A stretch of 64,000 bases of DNA from Schistosoma haematobium (lineage: Eukaryota; Platyhelminthes; Trematoda; Strigeidida; Schistosomatidae): assembly GCF_000699445.3 (NCBI RefSeq), contig NC_067198.1, positions 31,747,536-31,811,535 on the forward strand, in the 5' to 3' direction. Positions within the stretch are counted from its first letter, which is position 1; each line of letters starts with the position of its first letter. The translations under genes and the position numbers were made by a program. The notes under the pieces are model-generated. The model searched no databases, had not been told where the DNA came from, and worked only from the letters and a program-made list of their open reading frames with translations. This document shows positions 1 to 14,247 of the stretch, piece after piece.

Positions 1-1344
1 AATGTACTTCTCACGAATTGTTTATCAGCTATGTTGAAATTTTAAGTGTATATAGACATAGATGTACATAACATATTGGAAATTTACTATAATCTACATA
101 AATAGTCTTGTTCATTGAACACTATTAATGTTGGGTTTGACTTATTTTCTGGTTATGAAGTTTTTAGAGAAAAAAAAAGTGCCAAGTGAATTAGTTTGAT
201 TAGCTATGCAATGTTGCGATGTTAAAATCTTTCTTTCCTACTCTCTATTGCATTCAGAATTTTGATTAGAATCATGTTTTTTTTAGTATAGGCGATATAT
301 ATATATATATAAAGTGTATTCGTCGATCATTTTAGATAAGTATGTATGCAGGAAATGTACAAAACTCTATGAGAAAACAACCTTGCTGAGTACATTTTCA
401 TTCCCATTGACTGACTATTTATTGACATAATTAGCTCATTGAATATTTATGTATGTTGGAAGAGTGTTTTTGTTTTTTTTTCTACCTGAAACGATTAAGT
501 TTCACTGCTTTTCTCGTTGACATTATTATTATCGACAAAATCCCTAGTCTAATTATAAATACATTTTTTTTCCTGTAAATTGTCTCAAATTCTTTTAGTG
601 TAGGATCTATGACAGGTTTCCAAAGTGTTTTATTTCGCTTTTTTTTTCAATGTTTTGTTTTCTATTGAGATAGAAAAAAATTTACACAAGCATAAAATAT
701 TGTATTTTCTGTGAAATATAATACTGATTGAAAATTAAAACTCATTAATAAATGAATTCAGATTGGTGACTTAATTGAAGCAATCTGATTTTTTGAAATA
801 GTGTTATTTTTTCAACTGATCCAAATTGAACGAATTCACACACTGTTTTATGTGAATTTCTCCAATGACAGATTATTGAATAGTAATCAATGTGATATTG
901 TCAAATTGTTATCACTAATCCAATTCAATCGGTCATTTTGGCCACTAGGTTATATGCCATAAGATTCTGGAGCTTTGTAGGCGATTAATGATATCATTCT
1001 AACACTGGCTAGTGTGAGTTTAAATCTTTGAATGGGAAAGGAAGGTGAAGTAACACCAATTCTTTTGAGTATAGATATGGATTACTAATGAATGCTAACT
1101 AGAAAGAAATCAAAACTTTATTACTTTCTGTTGGTTATTTCCAGACATTTCTCTTCTTCACAACGTGGTGTATAAATATTCTTCTAAAAATTGATTTTTT
1201 TTTCCACGTCTCATAATGAAGATAAGTGAACAGAATGCTTAAATTAAAGTTAAAAGTAATATAATGCGAAAATAATAAAAAAATCTAAATGGTTAACTTT
1301 TACTAAACAAAGAAAAGGAAACCAGCGTAAAGATCTTATTATTT
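1..1344. other. AT-rich non-coding stretch
   Basis: No exon, RNA gene or recognisable repeat was seen. It holds homopolymer A/T runs and a short TA tract near position 296. Confidence 0.5.
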
Positions 1345-1600
1345 TTTGATTGGAATCATGAGTCAATTGAAGCTAGAGCACCATGGAAAACCTGGAAGCA
1401 CTGGACGGTCGTTTCGTCCTAGTATGGGACTCCTCAGCAGCGCGCATCCACGATCCTGCACCCCGCGAGATTCGAACCCAAGACTTATCAGTCTCGCGCC
1501 CGAGCACTTTACCACTAGACTACTGAGCTGACCGGCATCCAATGATGTTAATGTCTAACCTCAACCAGTCCACGAAATTGCACGACCATCTTCCATTTTA
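1345..1600 (-). mobile_element. Hammerhead-bearing tRNA-like SINE, one arm
   Basis: Read on the minus strand it holds a tRNA-like head with a B box (GATTCGAACCC on plus, about 1470-1482) and an A-box-like segment. A hammerhead ribozyme and the family tail (ending TGACTCATGA-like) follow. This matches the left arm of the palindromic copies at 51.4 and 53.0 kb, so it looks like a single-arm copy. AT-rich TTATTATTT occurs on both sides (1336-1344 and 1598-1606), a weak target-site duplication. The small open frames here read through the SINE and are not genes. Confidence 0.8.
1398..1443 (-). ncRNA. Hammerhead ribozyme (type I), core intact
   Basis: On the minus strand the order is stem I strand GCGCTG, core CTGAGGA, stem II GTCC/GGAC, core GAAA, a minimal stem III (AC/GT), cleavage triplet GTC, then stem I strand CAGTGC. 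All conserved residues are present and stem I has six pairs, one of them a wobble. The weak stem III is known from schistosome hammerheads, which often work better as dimers. Activity is inferred, not shown. Confidence 0.8.
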
Positions 1601-2585
1601 TTATTTGTCATTTATTAATTTCCATGAAACACAAGTGAAATATCCTCAATTTATTCAGCCACTAAAAATGTCTTATTCTGTTTGTTTTATTCAGATTTTA
1701 TTTTTTTTATTTTTTTTTGTTTTTCAACTGTTAAATAGAGGTAAAACAAAAAAAAAATAACTTGCAGTGCATTTCATCTCATGTAATAAAAATCTTTGGA
1801 ACAGTTTATATGCACTCGCGTATTTCTAATTGATTTCTTTACTGCTATACATACACAGTTTAGTGCTTGTTTTTATTGTTACTATGATTGCTGAAATTCA
1901 TTTATATATATTTTTTGACAGTTTTGGATTAAAATAAATAAGAATAATAGATTGTTGTCAATTTTTATATTGAGCTAAATGTATTTGAACGAAAGTTATT
2001 TTCAATGTCATTTGGGTTAATAAAAAAAGGAGGGTGGATAGGAAAGATTTTAACTGTGAAACCATTGAATCTTATGCAAAATAATTGATTTATTCAATAT
2101 TATTTTATTTGTAAACAATTAAGAAAAAAGATTAGAAAAAAAGCAAAATGATAAAGAGATTACACTTAGATACAAAAAGTGAATGAATATGTACTGAATG
2201 AAAGTGTATTGATATTGGATCACAATAGTGAATCTATGTTGGTTATCCTATAAAACATGAAGTGTTTAGTGACTAATTATTAATGTTTCTTAAATTTAAA
2301 ATATACTACTTACCTTCTTATACTATTCAGACTAAATTTCATGTTTTGATAACATATTATGATCTGGTTATCGTGATTACATCTTCTCTAATTAAATTCT
2401 GTATCATGTAACATCTCACATTTGTGTAACAAACGCCAAAATTGCTTAAGTTTATATTAGTTCGCTTTCTCGCTGACTGATTTTAAATTCTGGTTTGAAA
2501 CTCAGTATCATTTGGATGATCCAAATCATTACAAAATAAATTAAAAGTCGTAACGGTTGCATAAGTAAGTGGTTGTCTAGACCCT
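1601..2585. other. AT-rich non-coding stretch
   Basis: No gene or recognisable repeat was seen. Confidence 0.5.
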
Positions 2586-2589
2586 ATAG

Positions 2590-2715
2590 CCAAGTGAATA
2601 ACGTGTTGGTGTTTGCGGTGAAAGGTAACGGGCTCGAATCCCTCAGTGTAAATAAAATTTTTGAGCCAGGTATATCCATCTGACAAGTTTATTGACAAAA
2701 CAGTACACAGTTGAG
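2590..2715 (+). mobile_element. Diverged Sm-alpha-type SINE half
   Basis: It aligns by eye with the plus-strand half of the Sm-alpha copy at 14.46-14.57 kb. A B-box-like GGGCTCGAATCCC is followed by CAGGTATATCCA and a decayed hammerhead core (CTGACAAG, then GACAAAAC). Both core boxes are mutated, so no activity is expected. Confidence 0.55.
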
Positions 2716-5154
2716 TCATCAACAAGATTTGGACATTTGAAAATACTGTTATTAGTTTTTTGATATTTTTAATGACATTTTGGTGTCCAGTATTATGTCA
2801 AGCCCACATGGGTTATTCTAGCATTCGGACAGACTAGCTTGTTCATTCTTCTTGAGTCAAATTTGACTACCGATTATTCGCTAATTAACCTTGACTTTTT
2901 ATTTAAGTGTATGTGTATTACTTTCCCTATTCATCACATTTCTGTAGCTTATTTTTGTCTGGTTATAGATATCGAATCACGCTCTAGCAAATCGAGTTGG
3001 CTCAATCGGATTCCCCATTTCTCTTCACTTTCCTGCTTTTTATTCTGAATGTCTGTCTGGATAAACGAGTGCTTGAAATACCTTCATCCAACACAACTTG
3101 TATTTGACTTCTTATTACTGTCTTCACATGGTTAGTCTAGGTGTAATATACGAAATGAAAAGGAAAATTTATGTTCATAGAATATTTATACGTCTATCGA
3201 AATTCTAGTCAGATCAACGGTTTACAAAAAATAACAATTTTCTATCTTACTAGTGTTCTACCATGCTTAATATATATCTAATTGTACAGCTTTAATAAAT
3301 AATATTGTTGAAAAAAAATTAATGAAAATTTTCTAGACTATCTGGAATCTAAGGAAATTTTAGTATGATTATTTTGTTTGTGTTATGTTTTCTGATCTAA
3401 ATCTGTTAACCATTTAACTATTTCAATATGTATCATATTCTAAGTATCTTATCCAATATAATAACAAAATTCTTACAATTAAATATTTTTGTTGAGAAAA
3501 TATCACACCGAGAAAAGTATCTATCTGAGCTGTAAATTCTCATCCCCAACCCAATATTATGCTTAACACGATTTGATGTTACATTGAAAAGCTGATGAAA
3601 ACTAGGAAGCAATGGACAGTTGTTATATTGTAGCTTAAGATTCATCAACACCAGTCTATGATTCAAAGGTTGATGTTACTTTACGCTGCCAGTCGCCTCT
3701 ATCAAATTATACAAAATTTCTGCAATCCTGTTCAACATGAAGATAGGACCTGTATATAAATACGAAAGTCATAAGGCTACCATGATATAAATTTCTAGAT
3801 TAATTTACAAACAGGGATTATGGAATAATTTATCATATGATTTTATATCTTGAAGATTGATTTCGAAAGTTCCAATAAGTTGTCAGTTCAATTGCGCCAG
3901 AAATGAAACAGTTATCTGCCGATGACAGAAAGATTACCTTGTATCACGAACTGACTAGATTTAGAAATATGAATCGTTCCTGTAATCCAACCTAGTTGTT
4001 TAAAGTCTAAGTTGTGATCTCAAGGAGAACACTAGTAAAACTATTTTTAAAATAAAACATGAGCAATAACTACTGTTCTCCAGTATTTCACCAGCCAGTT
4101 CTTTAACTAGAAATCATCAGTCTGTAGCTAAAATTCCCGTCGATATCAACAGAATCAATCTCAATCTTAACAAACCTATAGGCGGACCATTTTTACTTGG
4201 AAGTTGTTCCAATAAGAGATTGAAATATCATTTTTGTTCGGTCTTATTATTATGCAAAATATGCTTTTTGTTAAAAATATGTTCATAAACATAGACTGAT
4301 ATTAATCTCCTTTAAAAAAACTCCTTTCTCTAAAGAAATGTTATAAATAAATGTCTATTACCTATATATTCTGTTATACACATATATCCGTGATTGAAAT
4401 GATTAGACAATATGTATATCATTTTACTGATACTTCTCTTAACAACACAATAGATAAGAATTGATACTTTGTATGTATATGCTTGTGTAATAATACTTTC
4501 TCTGTGTGGTAATACATCAATTTATTTGCATGTAGATTAAAAGAAAATATCTTATTCGCTTTTTTCTTTTTAAACTGTATCTTCTTACGTTGCTTTTTTT
4601 CTTCCACCTATCTTTGTATATTTTTCCTATACATTTCTCACTGTGTTTCTTTCCTTCCAAAAAAATAATCCCCCCCCCTAGAAATCTTTATCACTCAATA
4701 CGAAAAAGCATAGAAAGATAGATGAGCTTAATTTAATCCATCACAAAAAAAAATGTAATGTAAAATACATTTTAAAAAATGTGTGTGTACATTTTAATAA
4801 CCAACAGCTGAGTAATATTCACATGCAATTTTATAAGTGCTACTTTTTTGCCATTATTATTTCTATTATCACAAAAAAAACAAGAAAACATAACCAATCT
4901 AATGTCAATTACATAATAAAAACCAAGATTATTTATAGTAAGTATATGTACATTTATAGTTGTGTAGTGTATAGTAATTAAATTGAATCTAATATGGTGT
5001 TGTTCTCATTGAACTTGCATTACTATTCTGGTCAACATTATTTGGTATCTAATTTAAATGAAAATAAGCCTTCTTTGCAATTACTTTGTAATTAATATGT
5101 TTTGTCAAAAAATTCCCCACTGTTATGGATAATTCTGAATTATGTCTTCTCATT
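2716..5154. other. Non-coding stretch, nothing recognised
   Basis: AT-rich sequence with a run of C near 4671. Small open frames have no coding character or recognised domain. Confidence 0.5.
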
Positions 5155-5540
5155 AGAAATTTAGGAGATCCATCTTGAAGGTGGTCACTAGTGAGTAAAC
5201 AATTATTATCAGAATGGGAATTTGTGAAGATTGATGTATGTTTGAAGTCGTTTTCATTAGATGATCTAAGCTAGATCGCCACTGAATAGATTGAAGTTAG
5301 ACATTAACACTGTTGGATGCCGGCTCAGTGTTCTAGAGGTTAAGCGTTTGTGCGCGACACTGAAGGTCTTAGGTTTGAGTCCCACTTGTGGGCTCATGGG
5401 TGCCCACCACCAAGGAGTTCTGTACTAGGATGAAACGGCCGTCCAGTGCTTCCAGGTTCTCAATGGTGGTTTAGCTTAGATCAACTCATTCATTCAACTT
5501 TAAACATACTTCAATCTTCACAAATCCCCATTCTGATCAT
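5155..5540 (+). mobile_element. Hammerhead SINE with inverted ends, decayed
   Basis: The unit starts TCAGAATGGG at 5209 and ends with its complement CCCCATTCTGA at 5526-5536, so its ends are inverted. Between them lie an A-box-like AGTGTTCTAGAGGTTAAG, a B box GGTTTGAGTCCC, and a hammerhead remnant (CCAAGGAG then GATGAAAC, CGTC, CAGTGC). The first core box is lost. The left side also carries an inverted piece of the family's 5' module (CACTAGTGAG at about 5187). Confidence 0.7.
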
Positions 5541-8500
5541 TCTCACTTACACATTATTGATGACGGCTGATTGAGGCTATTTGAAGTTTTATCTGAAAGA
5601 TTGAATATATTCACCATAAATTGTTCTTTTATTAGGCAAGGGATGATGGTTTAACCTTAGATCTAGTCATTCAATAATTATGCCGTTACTTAATTTTGTG
5701 TCTCTAATTTTCTATTTAAATTTCTATCTAAGAAAGACTTTCCAGTATGTTAATTTGTTTGTTTCACTTTCAAGAGCATTCTAGACGTGCATATACTCGA
5801 TAACTTGTTTTCTTCAATAAACCTGAACAAAATTACTCTCCTAAACTAACCGATACAAGATAGATGACGTCTTCTGTATGTTCATTGTTCAAGGGCTTAA
5901 AACAAAAAATGATAGAATAAACATTAAGATTATAGATACGCCTACTGATGACTGCTCATTAGCACAAAACTACGTTCAGGGCATCCCGCTGATTACTTCT
6001 ACCCAACTAACATTAAGATAAAGTCCACGCCATATAGAAATACATAGACTAGGGGTCATATTGCAATTTAAATGGTAGAACTCAGTCAACACTGAATAAT
6101 AGGATCAATATTATACGAATTACAAACCAGTGATTGTTCAATGTATATGTCTTATTCATTACTCTATCTTCATTTATCTGCATTGATTGATATTGAATCG
6201 AAATTATTATGCATAAAAACCTATAAATATTCTTCAGCAATTCCTCAGTTTATTTATCAGCTCCAAATATATTTATTTACAGCTGACACTCATTTCTTTA
6301 ATAGTACAAGATGTCGGTGATAGATACTATTGTATCAGTACATATATCTACACGTTCAAATATGTGTATATGTCTGAGTCTTTATGTTGATGCACGCTAT
6401 TCGGACAAAAACAAATTAATCATTATTTGATTTAAATTTTCAATGGTAGTTGTGCAATCAGTCAATTATCGAAGAATAAATGAAAGTAAACAGAAAAAAC
6501 AATGAATTCATTTAATTGCTGCCATACCAATTCACTTTTTCGTTGAAACGAATAATAAAAAAACAAGAACACATATACAAAAAATAGAATAATTAATTAA
6601 CCGAAAATAAATTAGGTCCTGTTTTTTTTGTTTTCGAATCAGATTTTCAACTAAAAACAACTTGTTCACATAATCATCATTGAGTTATTATCATCAATAT
6701 TATTGTAGAAATTCTTGTAAATGATAAACAAATTTTTATTTGTAATGATCTTGTTCAATCAGTTATATGGTGATTGGTTGATGAATTCAGCCTCATGCTA
6801 GAAAGTCAACAATGAAGAATTGGAAGTTCCGTCATTGTACAATGTTGGCTCATTCACAAAATGTGAAATAAGAATATCTATCTCAGTGTAAGGCTATATA
6901 TAAGTAGCAAATTCAGAAGAAACGAATGAGAGTAATAAACAAAAAGAATTAAATGGCACTGAATTGAAGAAATCTTTAAATCCTAAACCATGTAATGGGG
7001 TATAGACTTCTTAGTTGTACTTCAGAAAATGATCGTACTCCGTATTTTCAGACATTATTTAGTGCAAATAGATTATTTCTTTACTTTTCATTTTTTAAAA
7101 AGTGTGAATTGTGAAAACATCGGTCAATGTTTATGGTTGAGTATACGACTGATATACATGTAATTTTAAACACTTTGAAAATGTTTCATCAATCCACTCT
7201 TTTAGCTACTTTACGACGTATATATTAATACTATGTCGTGATGATTTCATTAAATTCTCTAATCGGTGAACTAAATATTGAATTATTAAATCTCAGAACT
7301 AATTCATATCGATTACACAATTTTAGATCAGATTCATTTATTGTTTGCACAAGTTTTTGATAATTAATTTGACTATGAAACATAGTGAACCTTTCATTTA
7401 ATGATGTCCCCTATAAACAAAGATCATGATCTTCATAACAACATACATTTTATTAATTTTCTTTTATACATATGATATATCTATGTTTTATTTTCAATAA
7501 TGGTTTTGAAGCTTTGAAAATATCTTCAAGCTAATACTTTTTGGATAACATTCGAGATTTCCTTTAATTTCCTCTATCCAATAAATTGTCTTATAAAATG
7601 AAGAATAAATATGCATTAATTGTTTGAGCTTATCATTTCATTTAGAGTTCAGATTATTTACTGAAACATTTTGCCTGAAAAAAAAAACAAATTTTCGGTT
7701 ATGTTAGCATGAATTTTCTGATGTGAATAGATGTATTTTTTTTCTTTAAGACAATAACAGCTTTATCTTACTTTCATTCATTTGTTTGTAGATATATAAT
7801 CACTAAAACGTGTACACCCTTTCATTTAATGTACTAGAATTATCGGTTATTAGGTTTGATATGTTTTGTGAAGAATGGTTTAATTTTTAGGGGTTTTATT
7901 TATAGTATTACTGGAAAATAGGGGTGACTGGACAACTGTATCATTTTAGTATTGAATCCCTTACTGGTGGATATTTGCTAGGGTTCTAACCGAAGACTTT
8001 CATGTCTCACGGGGAGCCCTCAGACCATCGGATTCGTATTCAATGCATTACAGTTTCAGCCCTAATCAATTCATCCTATCACATGATGTTCAGTGTTAGC
8101 CGTGATTCATCACTTCCAAGGATCTCCATTGTAGAAAAAAAAGCAATTATTTTATGCTCCTCGGTTTTCTATGGTACCATGAATGTTGCTAATTAGCAAC
8201 GACTAACATTTGCAAACTATCATTACATAAATGTATAGGAATTACATTGATCGTTGAATTGCTGGACATATAAATTTCAAACGAAACTGGTTTGCTTGAT
8301 TTCTCGTTGTTTCCAAATACAACCAATAAAATAGTTAATTACAGTTGTATTGATTACAATATCTGTTCAATTCTACTTTTAACGTTGATAACATTCCATT
8401 AACTAATGGAATATACAAAAATTGAGTACATCATGTAATCATTTATTTCGACATATTGAATTAGAATGTATGTCGTGTATGTGTGCGATCTTAAGTAAAC

Positions 8501-10159
8501 AGTTCTAATCACTTTATGTTAACTAAGAATTCAATATGATTGTGTATCAACAAGTACTTTTTTCTTGAAGTTATATTTAATGATGATAAATGATAATACT
8601 AATATCAATATTAAAGTTTTTGTACTATATATGTTCACAATTAAAAAATGGTGAACACTAAGTATCCAATTAATTATCATGTAACTGGAAACAGTTGTTT
8701 TCATCCTAGATACGAATATTAGATACTGCATATTGATTAAGTACATTAATTTTTTTGTTTTATTGCATTACAACTGGACTGATAGATATTACTCTAGAAA
8801 AAAAGTAACATATTTCCCAGTTGTTATTCCTATCCCCTGCTAAATAAGTTACATTATTGATGTGTACTGAACCTAATTTTGGGGACGTTATTTTCACTTA
8901 ATTCAAAGCTTGTAAAACTAACATTGAATTTTGCTCCTAGTTTATTTTACAAACCATAAGCTTTTGTTTGATATATCATTCACTGCCATACCCCTTTCTG
9001 TTCCAAAGCTACTGTAATTTAAACGTAACATTTGGTGCTCTATTCTTCTACTCTAATGCTCAGTTTGGACATAAGTGTATTTTTAATTGTTTGTGCGTTA
9101 TTGTCATGTTAGTCATCTATTTATTCATGCATCTTTTTATACTAATGTGAATCAAAATGGGAATCGGGAATGGATCAAGTAGTTTAAAGCAATTAGTTCC
9201 TTTGATAAATTTCGATAGTGTAACAAGAAGACGAAAATTATCAGAACTGTGTGATTTATTAGCGCAACACATTTCGAACAACCTGATCACACACATGTTA
9301 ATAACATTTATATACAAAAATAAAAGATCAATTGGACTAGAAATGGAGGGTAAAGGGATACAAGGATAATGAAGAAATAATTTGAAACCTCATCACTCTG
9401 GATAATAAGCTAATATTACCGGAGTAAGTTTAAGGTCAGAACAAACTGTTTTTGAATACACAGAGGAGATTTGAATTTTCGTCATCATCCTTTACTGTCA
9501 AACACATAATTGAAAAAGGTTATAAGATTGATCTTAACTCGGCCTTTGTGGTATTGCACAAAAGTGTAGAAGGATCGAGTAGTTCCAGTTGACACGTCTT
9601 CTCTCCCTCTCGTCTGTCAACTCATCAAGTGATAAGCTAGTTCTTATCTCTCCCCTCAAAATAAACCAGTTAGCCTGTCGTGTCAAGACATTAACCTATA
9701 TCAAGACAAGTTCCGTCCTGTATACTATTGTGTAGACAGATAATGGACGTAACAGTTATGTGCTTGTGCTTTTTTAAAGAACCAATATATTGCCCTTTCC
9801 CACAATTAGCGAACGTTTCTATCTAGGGATTTTTTTCACGAGAGACTTTATCATCTTATAATTAATCTGAATGGGATGTAGAATGAACATAAAAATAATT
9901 ACGAAGCAAAAGTGAATTACTTTAAAATGTCACAATATAGTGAATGGCGAAAGTGACAGAAAGATAATTACAGAAAAAAAGTTTGTGAAAATTTCCATTC
10001 TAAAATAATTGGCCACTTTTTACATCAACATCATTCATTTGAACTAGCAAGCGTGCAATCTCAATAACAATAATTTTCGTTAACCTAATGTACTATTAAC
10101 ACATTATATGTAGATGGTCTGTTTTAGTACATCTTTATAATAGAATATATGTTGAAGTA
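5541..10159. other. Non-coding stretch
   Basis: No exon was recognised. About 7940-8110 holds a less AT-rich segment with a B-box-like complement, possibly a very old SINE. About 9540-9760 is a less AT-rich block that I could not classify. Confidence 0.45.
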
Positions 10160-10530
10160 TCATTATAGGGTATGTGGAGATTGTTGAATCTCACTGAGAT
10201 CACGAACGGATATAAGTTAGACAACCGTTGAAAATTTGGTAGCACTAGATAGCCATTCTATCCTAGTATAGGACTCCTCATTAGTGCATATCTAAGACCC
10301 TGAATGTGGGAATCAAACTTAGGACATGTGCGTTATTGGAGCTCGGATCAGTGGTCTGGAAGTTAGGCGTTCACGTACGAAACCGAATATCACGGGTTCG
10401 ACTCCGGTTTGTATGTTTGTCGACGGACAGTCGTGAAGAGTCACATACTAGGACAATCACATATGTCTAGTGCTTTCAAGTTTTCACTGCTTATCTAAAT
10501 TTGATCAGCTCGTGATTTCAATGACATTTC
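10160..10530 (+). mobile_element. Old palindromic hammerhead SINE
   Basis: Left half (10160-10330) is an antisense arm. Right half (about 10340-10530) is a sense arm with A-box-like AGTGGTCTGGAAGTTAGGCG and B box GGGTTCGACTCC. Both hammerheads are decayed (GAAGAGTC, then GGACAATC). The tail ends CTCGTGATTTCAAT like its relatives. It is clearly older than the copies at 51-53 kb. Confidence 0.65.
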
Positions 10531-11983
10531 GAAGTACTTATTAGTGTAGTTATTAAAAATAACCAACCATACAATACTTTTAAAAATTTGTAGCAATCAA
10601 TTTCACAGTTGACAAACTGAACAAGGTATTTTTTTTATATCAATAAACCATTGATAATCAGTGATTTTTTTCTTTGCATTCTTTTCTGTGTTACTTGCCT
10701 ACCTGGCTCCCTTGTTTTTGCTCTATATTTGCCTAATTCTTGTCGTTGTTTCTCAATATCAAAAAGATTTCATCATTTACCAGTCAGAAATATGCTATAT
10801 ATGTTTTGTCTTATATATCGCTTGTCTTTAACAATAAACATAGAATGGTCAAACAATGTTTAGGGGAACTAAAGGAACCCGATATTTAAATGTTTGGTAA
10901 TAATGGAACTAATTATGTATGTATTGATTCAAGCTTTCTTATCACAACTAGAACACCTGCCATCACACTATCAATTTGTACATTTCACTCATTTTTATTT
11001 ATGTAATCTATTCCACTGTTATCACGAGCTCATAAACTGCCTTGACTAGTTCAATAAATATTTCTACTTATTAGATTAAAGCCGGATCAGGATCTAATTA
11101 AAAACAATATTGTTACAAATCACAATTTGGGAATTTAAAAAAATTATTTCGCACTTTAATTTGAATCCTATTATTTTCGGAGTCCCTACATATCATTGTT
11201 CCATATTTTAAGAAGTACAATGAACGAATGAAATATGTGACCATGTTAAACCATTGGAGCGTAAGAAATTACTATATACCGTTGTTGATTTTCGGGACTA
11301 TAATTGGTCAGTATCCGTTGCTATATATGCTTCCTGTTCTGATTATCTCTAGGTATAGCGTTATGTTATGAGTTTCAGTATAGTTGGCAAATGGGTACTT
11401 GTTGACATGAAGAGCTTAAATCAATAATTACCACAATTGTGTTTGAAGAAATTGACGTTTTGTGACATTGTAAAAACCAGTACTAGGTGGCAGCTTCCAG
11501 ATTGAACAAAACTCACATCACCAACTCCGTTACTAGCCCCTTTTTTAAGAAAAATAACAAACCCCGAACTAAAAGCAATGTCATTACATCCATTTAAAGA
11601 ACCATTTGCGAAAGTAATTGATTGAATCCACTTATGAATATTAACAAAAAATATTACTGTATACTAGAGAACATAGCTTCATAAAAAGCTAACTGAAAAC
11701 AATGTTGTCCATTGAAAAAAATAGTGGAATTTGCACCGGTTACACCTTAAATATACCTAAAGCTTGGAAGATCATTTAAGAAAGACGTAGAAATATTCGT
11801 CATCACAACCCATAGAATAAAAATAAAATAACTCATGTGAATAAAATGCATGTTAATAAAACTATAAGGCCTGGTTACTTTAGTGATAATAAAAAATTAT
11901 AACGATGTAATCATTTGCAATATATAGTAGGCAAAAGATTGTTCGAGTAACTATAATGTGAAATTCACGTGATTCCAAAAAGA

Positions 11984-12027
<44 letters not shown>

Positions 12028-12909
12028 TGCCGCAAACCGATGTAATCGTGGAATTTGGACTCTTTTTTTTAAAATTAAATTTCGTTATCAGTAATGCAAA
12101 TTTTAGTTTGATCTGATCCCCAAGAAATGGTTTTCTAAACGAAAATTCATACCGTATTCATAAATTAAATTTATTTACCTTATGAAGTAGTTATTCGCTG
12201 AAAATTCACTGATGAGAATACGATCAATTTTTGAATACAAAAAGTATTCAAGTTCTACTTTATCGCGCAACTTCTCTTTGTTTTTGTTTTTTGAAAATAT
12301 GTACTTTTCAAAATGCTGTGAGTAACTGTTTTCCTACTAATCATATACTTCAATCCAGTTTCTTTTATTGCCGTTTATCCTCTACTGTCTTACTTATTTC
12401 AACAGAACGTCATGATTTATCCTCCGTCTTATGTTTTTCTATTCCACAATAATAACTACGATTGTTAATCTCCTGAAATAAATCATCTACCTATTTGTAA
12501 ATCATATGTTAAACCGGTCTCATTCGCCAAAACATTAATATTTCGGCATACAAAGTCGCATATTTTCGCCGTTCATATACTTATTTACTCGATTATTCAT
12601 ATCTAGTTCTTACTTGTATTTCCTTCTCTTTCTTCTTCTTCTTCGTCTGCTTTCACAAAGTATACTTTCACCATTTTTTAAAAAATTATGTCCAAGAAGT
12701 GCAAAGACACTCACTACTACACTACTATTGTCTGGTTTATCTTGAAGCGTTTCTCCGTTTTTTTCTCCCATTTCTATATATTTGACTAATGAATTGTTTT
12801 ATTTGTGCTTTGAGGAGTAGTTTATTCTTCAATTATCATTCTGTTTTTGTATATACATAAGAATTTATAAGATGTTCAGTTTGTTTAATCGTATCAAATA
12901 TAATTGGAA

Positions 12910-12962
<53 letters not shown>

Positions 12963-13257
12963 CATAAATTCTCAGTATATATAAAATATGACTGTTTTGT
13001 GTATATGGATATACCAACGAGTATAGTTGATTCCTCTTAAGTAAAATGGAGTAATTAGGCAGTTGTTTATGTACATTGATGCACACAATCACAAGTGATC
13101 ATCGTTAAATAAATAAATAAATAAATATGATACGCTCTTGCGTTATCCTTCAATTATATTATTTGACCATATTAAATATATTTATTAGAAACCCAAGACT
13201 TTTTAAAATATGATCACTTATTTTGTCAGAACTCTTAATTTAAGATGGTGTTCATCA
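10531..13257. other. Non-coding stretch with two TA microsatellites
   Basis: AT dinucleotide runs occur at 11987-12024 and 12913-12955, and a short AAAT repeat near 13110. No exon was recognised. Confidence 0.5.
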
Positions 13258-13510
13258 TAAATTGACCTCAGTTGGTGTAGGGTTAGAGCTCTGTGCAACT
13301 GGTTCTCCAGCGGTGTGAATGTACGGCTCTGCTAAGGATCAAACTCTGGACTTTCAGACATCTCAGTGCTAGACGCTTAACCATTAGACTATTAGGTTGA
13401 TGTCCAATGATACATATTTCCAATTTCAACCAATTTGCGATAAAGACCGTCAAACGATCATTGCCGTTTAAAACAACTATTTCACTCTCAACGTGTTTGA
13501 ACTGTGTTAG
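13258..13510 (-). mobile_element. Diverged hammerhead SINE arm
   Basis: On minus it shows a tRNA-like head. Its complement is visible on plus as GATCAAACTCTGG (B box) and CTTAACCATTAGACTA (A box), followed by the family's 5' module. The hammerhead portion (about 13290-13340 on plus) is too diverged to fold. Confidence 0.5.
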
Positions 13511-13574
13511 TCACAAATCCCCACTCATCTCGATTTAAGTTATTCGAAGGAAGTAACTGTACAGTTGACCATAA

Positions 13575-13760
13575 TTTCCAGTGATGCCCTAACTGAGGCT
13601 AATCAGCTTAGTGGTAACGTCACTTACTGTGATAGTGAATGACACAAGTTCTAATCTCATGAGCAGTGTTTAACCCTTTGATAAACCTTACTGACAAGTC
13701 TCAACTAGCATGAAACTTAAGTTCATGGTTTACTGCAATTACCTATAATAACTTAAACTA
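13575..13760 (+). mobile_element. Possible third tRNA-like SINE with ribozyme remnant
   Basis: It has an A-box-like CTTAGTGGTAACG and a B-box-like AAGTTCTAATCTC. About 80 bases further on it reads CTGACAAGTCTCAACTAGC and then ATGAAAC. A similar arrangement sits at 48.56-48.70 kb. The spacing resembles the hammerhead SINEs, but the core is mutated and the family is not one I recognise. Confidence 0.35.
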
Positions 13761-14021
13761 ATGACCGCAGCCCAACCTGAATGACAGAATTCGACTAATA
13801 CTAAGGACTAACTAGAAGTACACAACATTGATTAATACACAATGACCAATCAGTTATTTGATTCCGCTGTTACCTAACGGTAAACATTTTAAATAAACTC
13901 AAATTCTCAATATATATGGATTCATATTTATTTATTGCTTGGTTACATTTATCGATATTTGATTTTTTCAACAGCAACAAAAAAGGCTAAACCTGTGATT
14001 AAAATTAAACACTTTTATCCC

Positions 14022-14052
<31 letters not shown>

Positions 14053-14181
14053 GACGATTTCAAGCAAATTATCATCATTCGATTTACTTAGTAACAAGTA
14101 ATTTCACTTCTTCCGTTTAGTCTTTCTTTGTACGTGTCTTTTTATAGTTTAAATCATAAACTTATCTTCTTATGCAAAAAA

Positions 14182-14247
<66 letters not shown>

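Noticed and set aside
13110..13130. Short tandem repeats as a CRISPR array
   Set aside because: They are simple microsatellites in a eukaryotic genome. No spaced direct repeats were found anywhere in the window.
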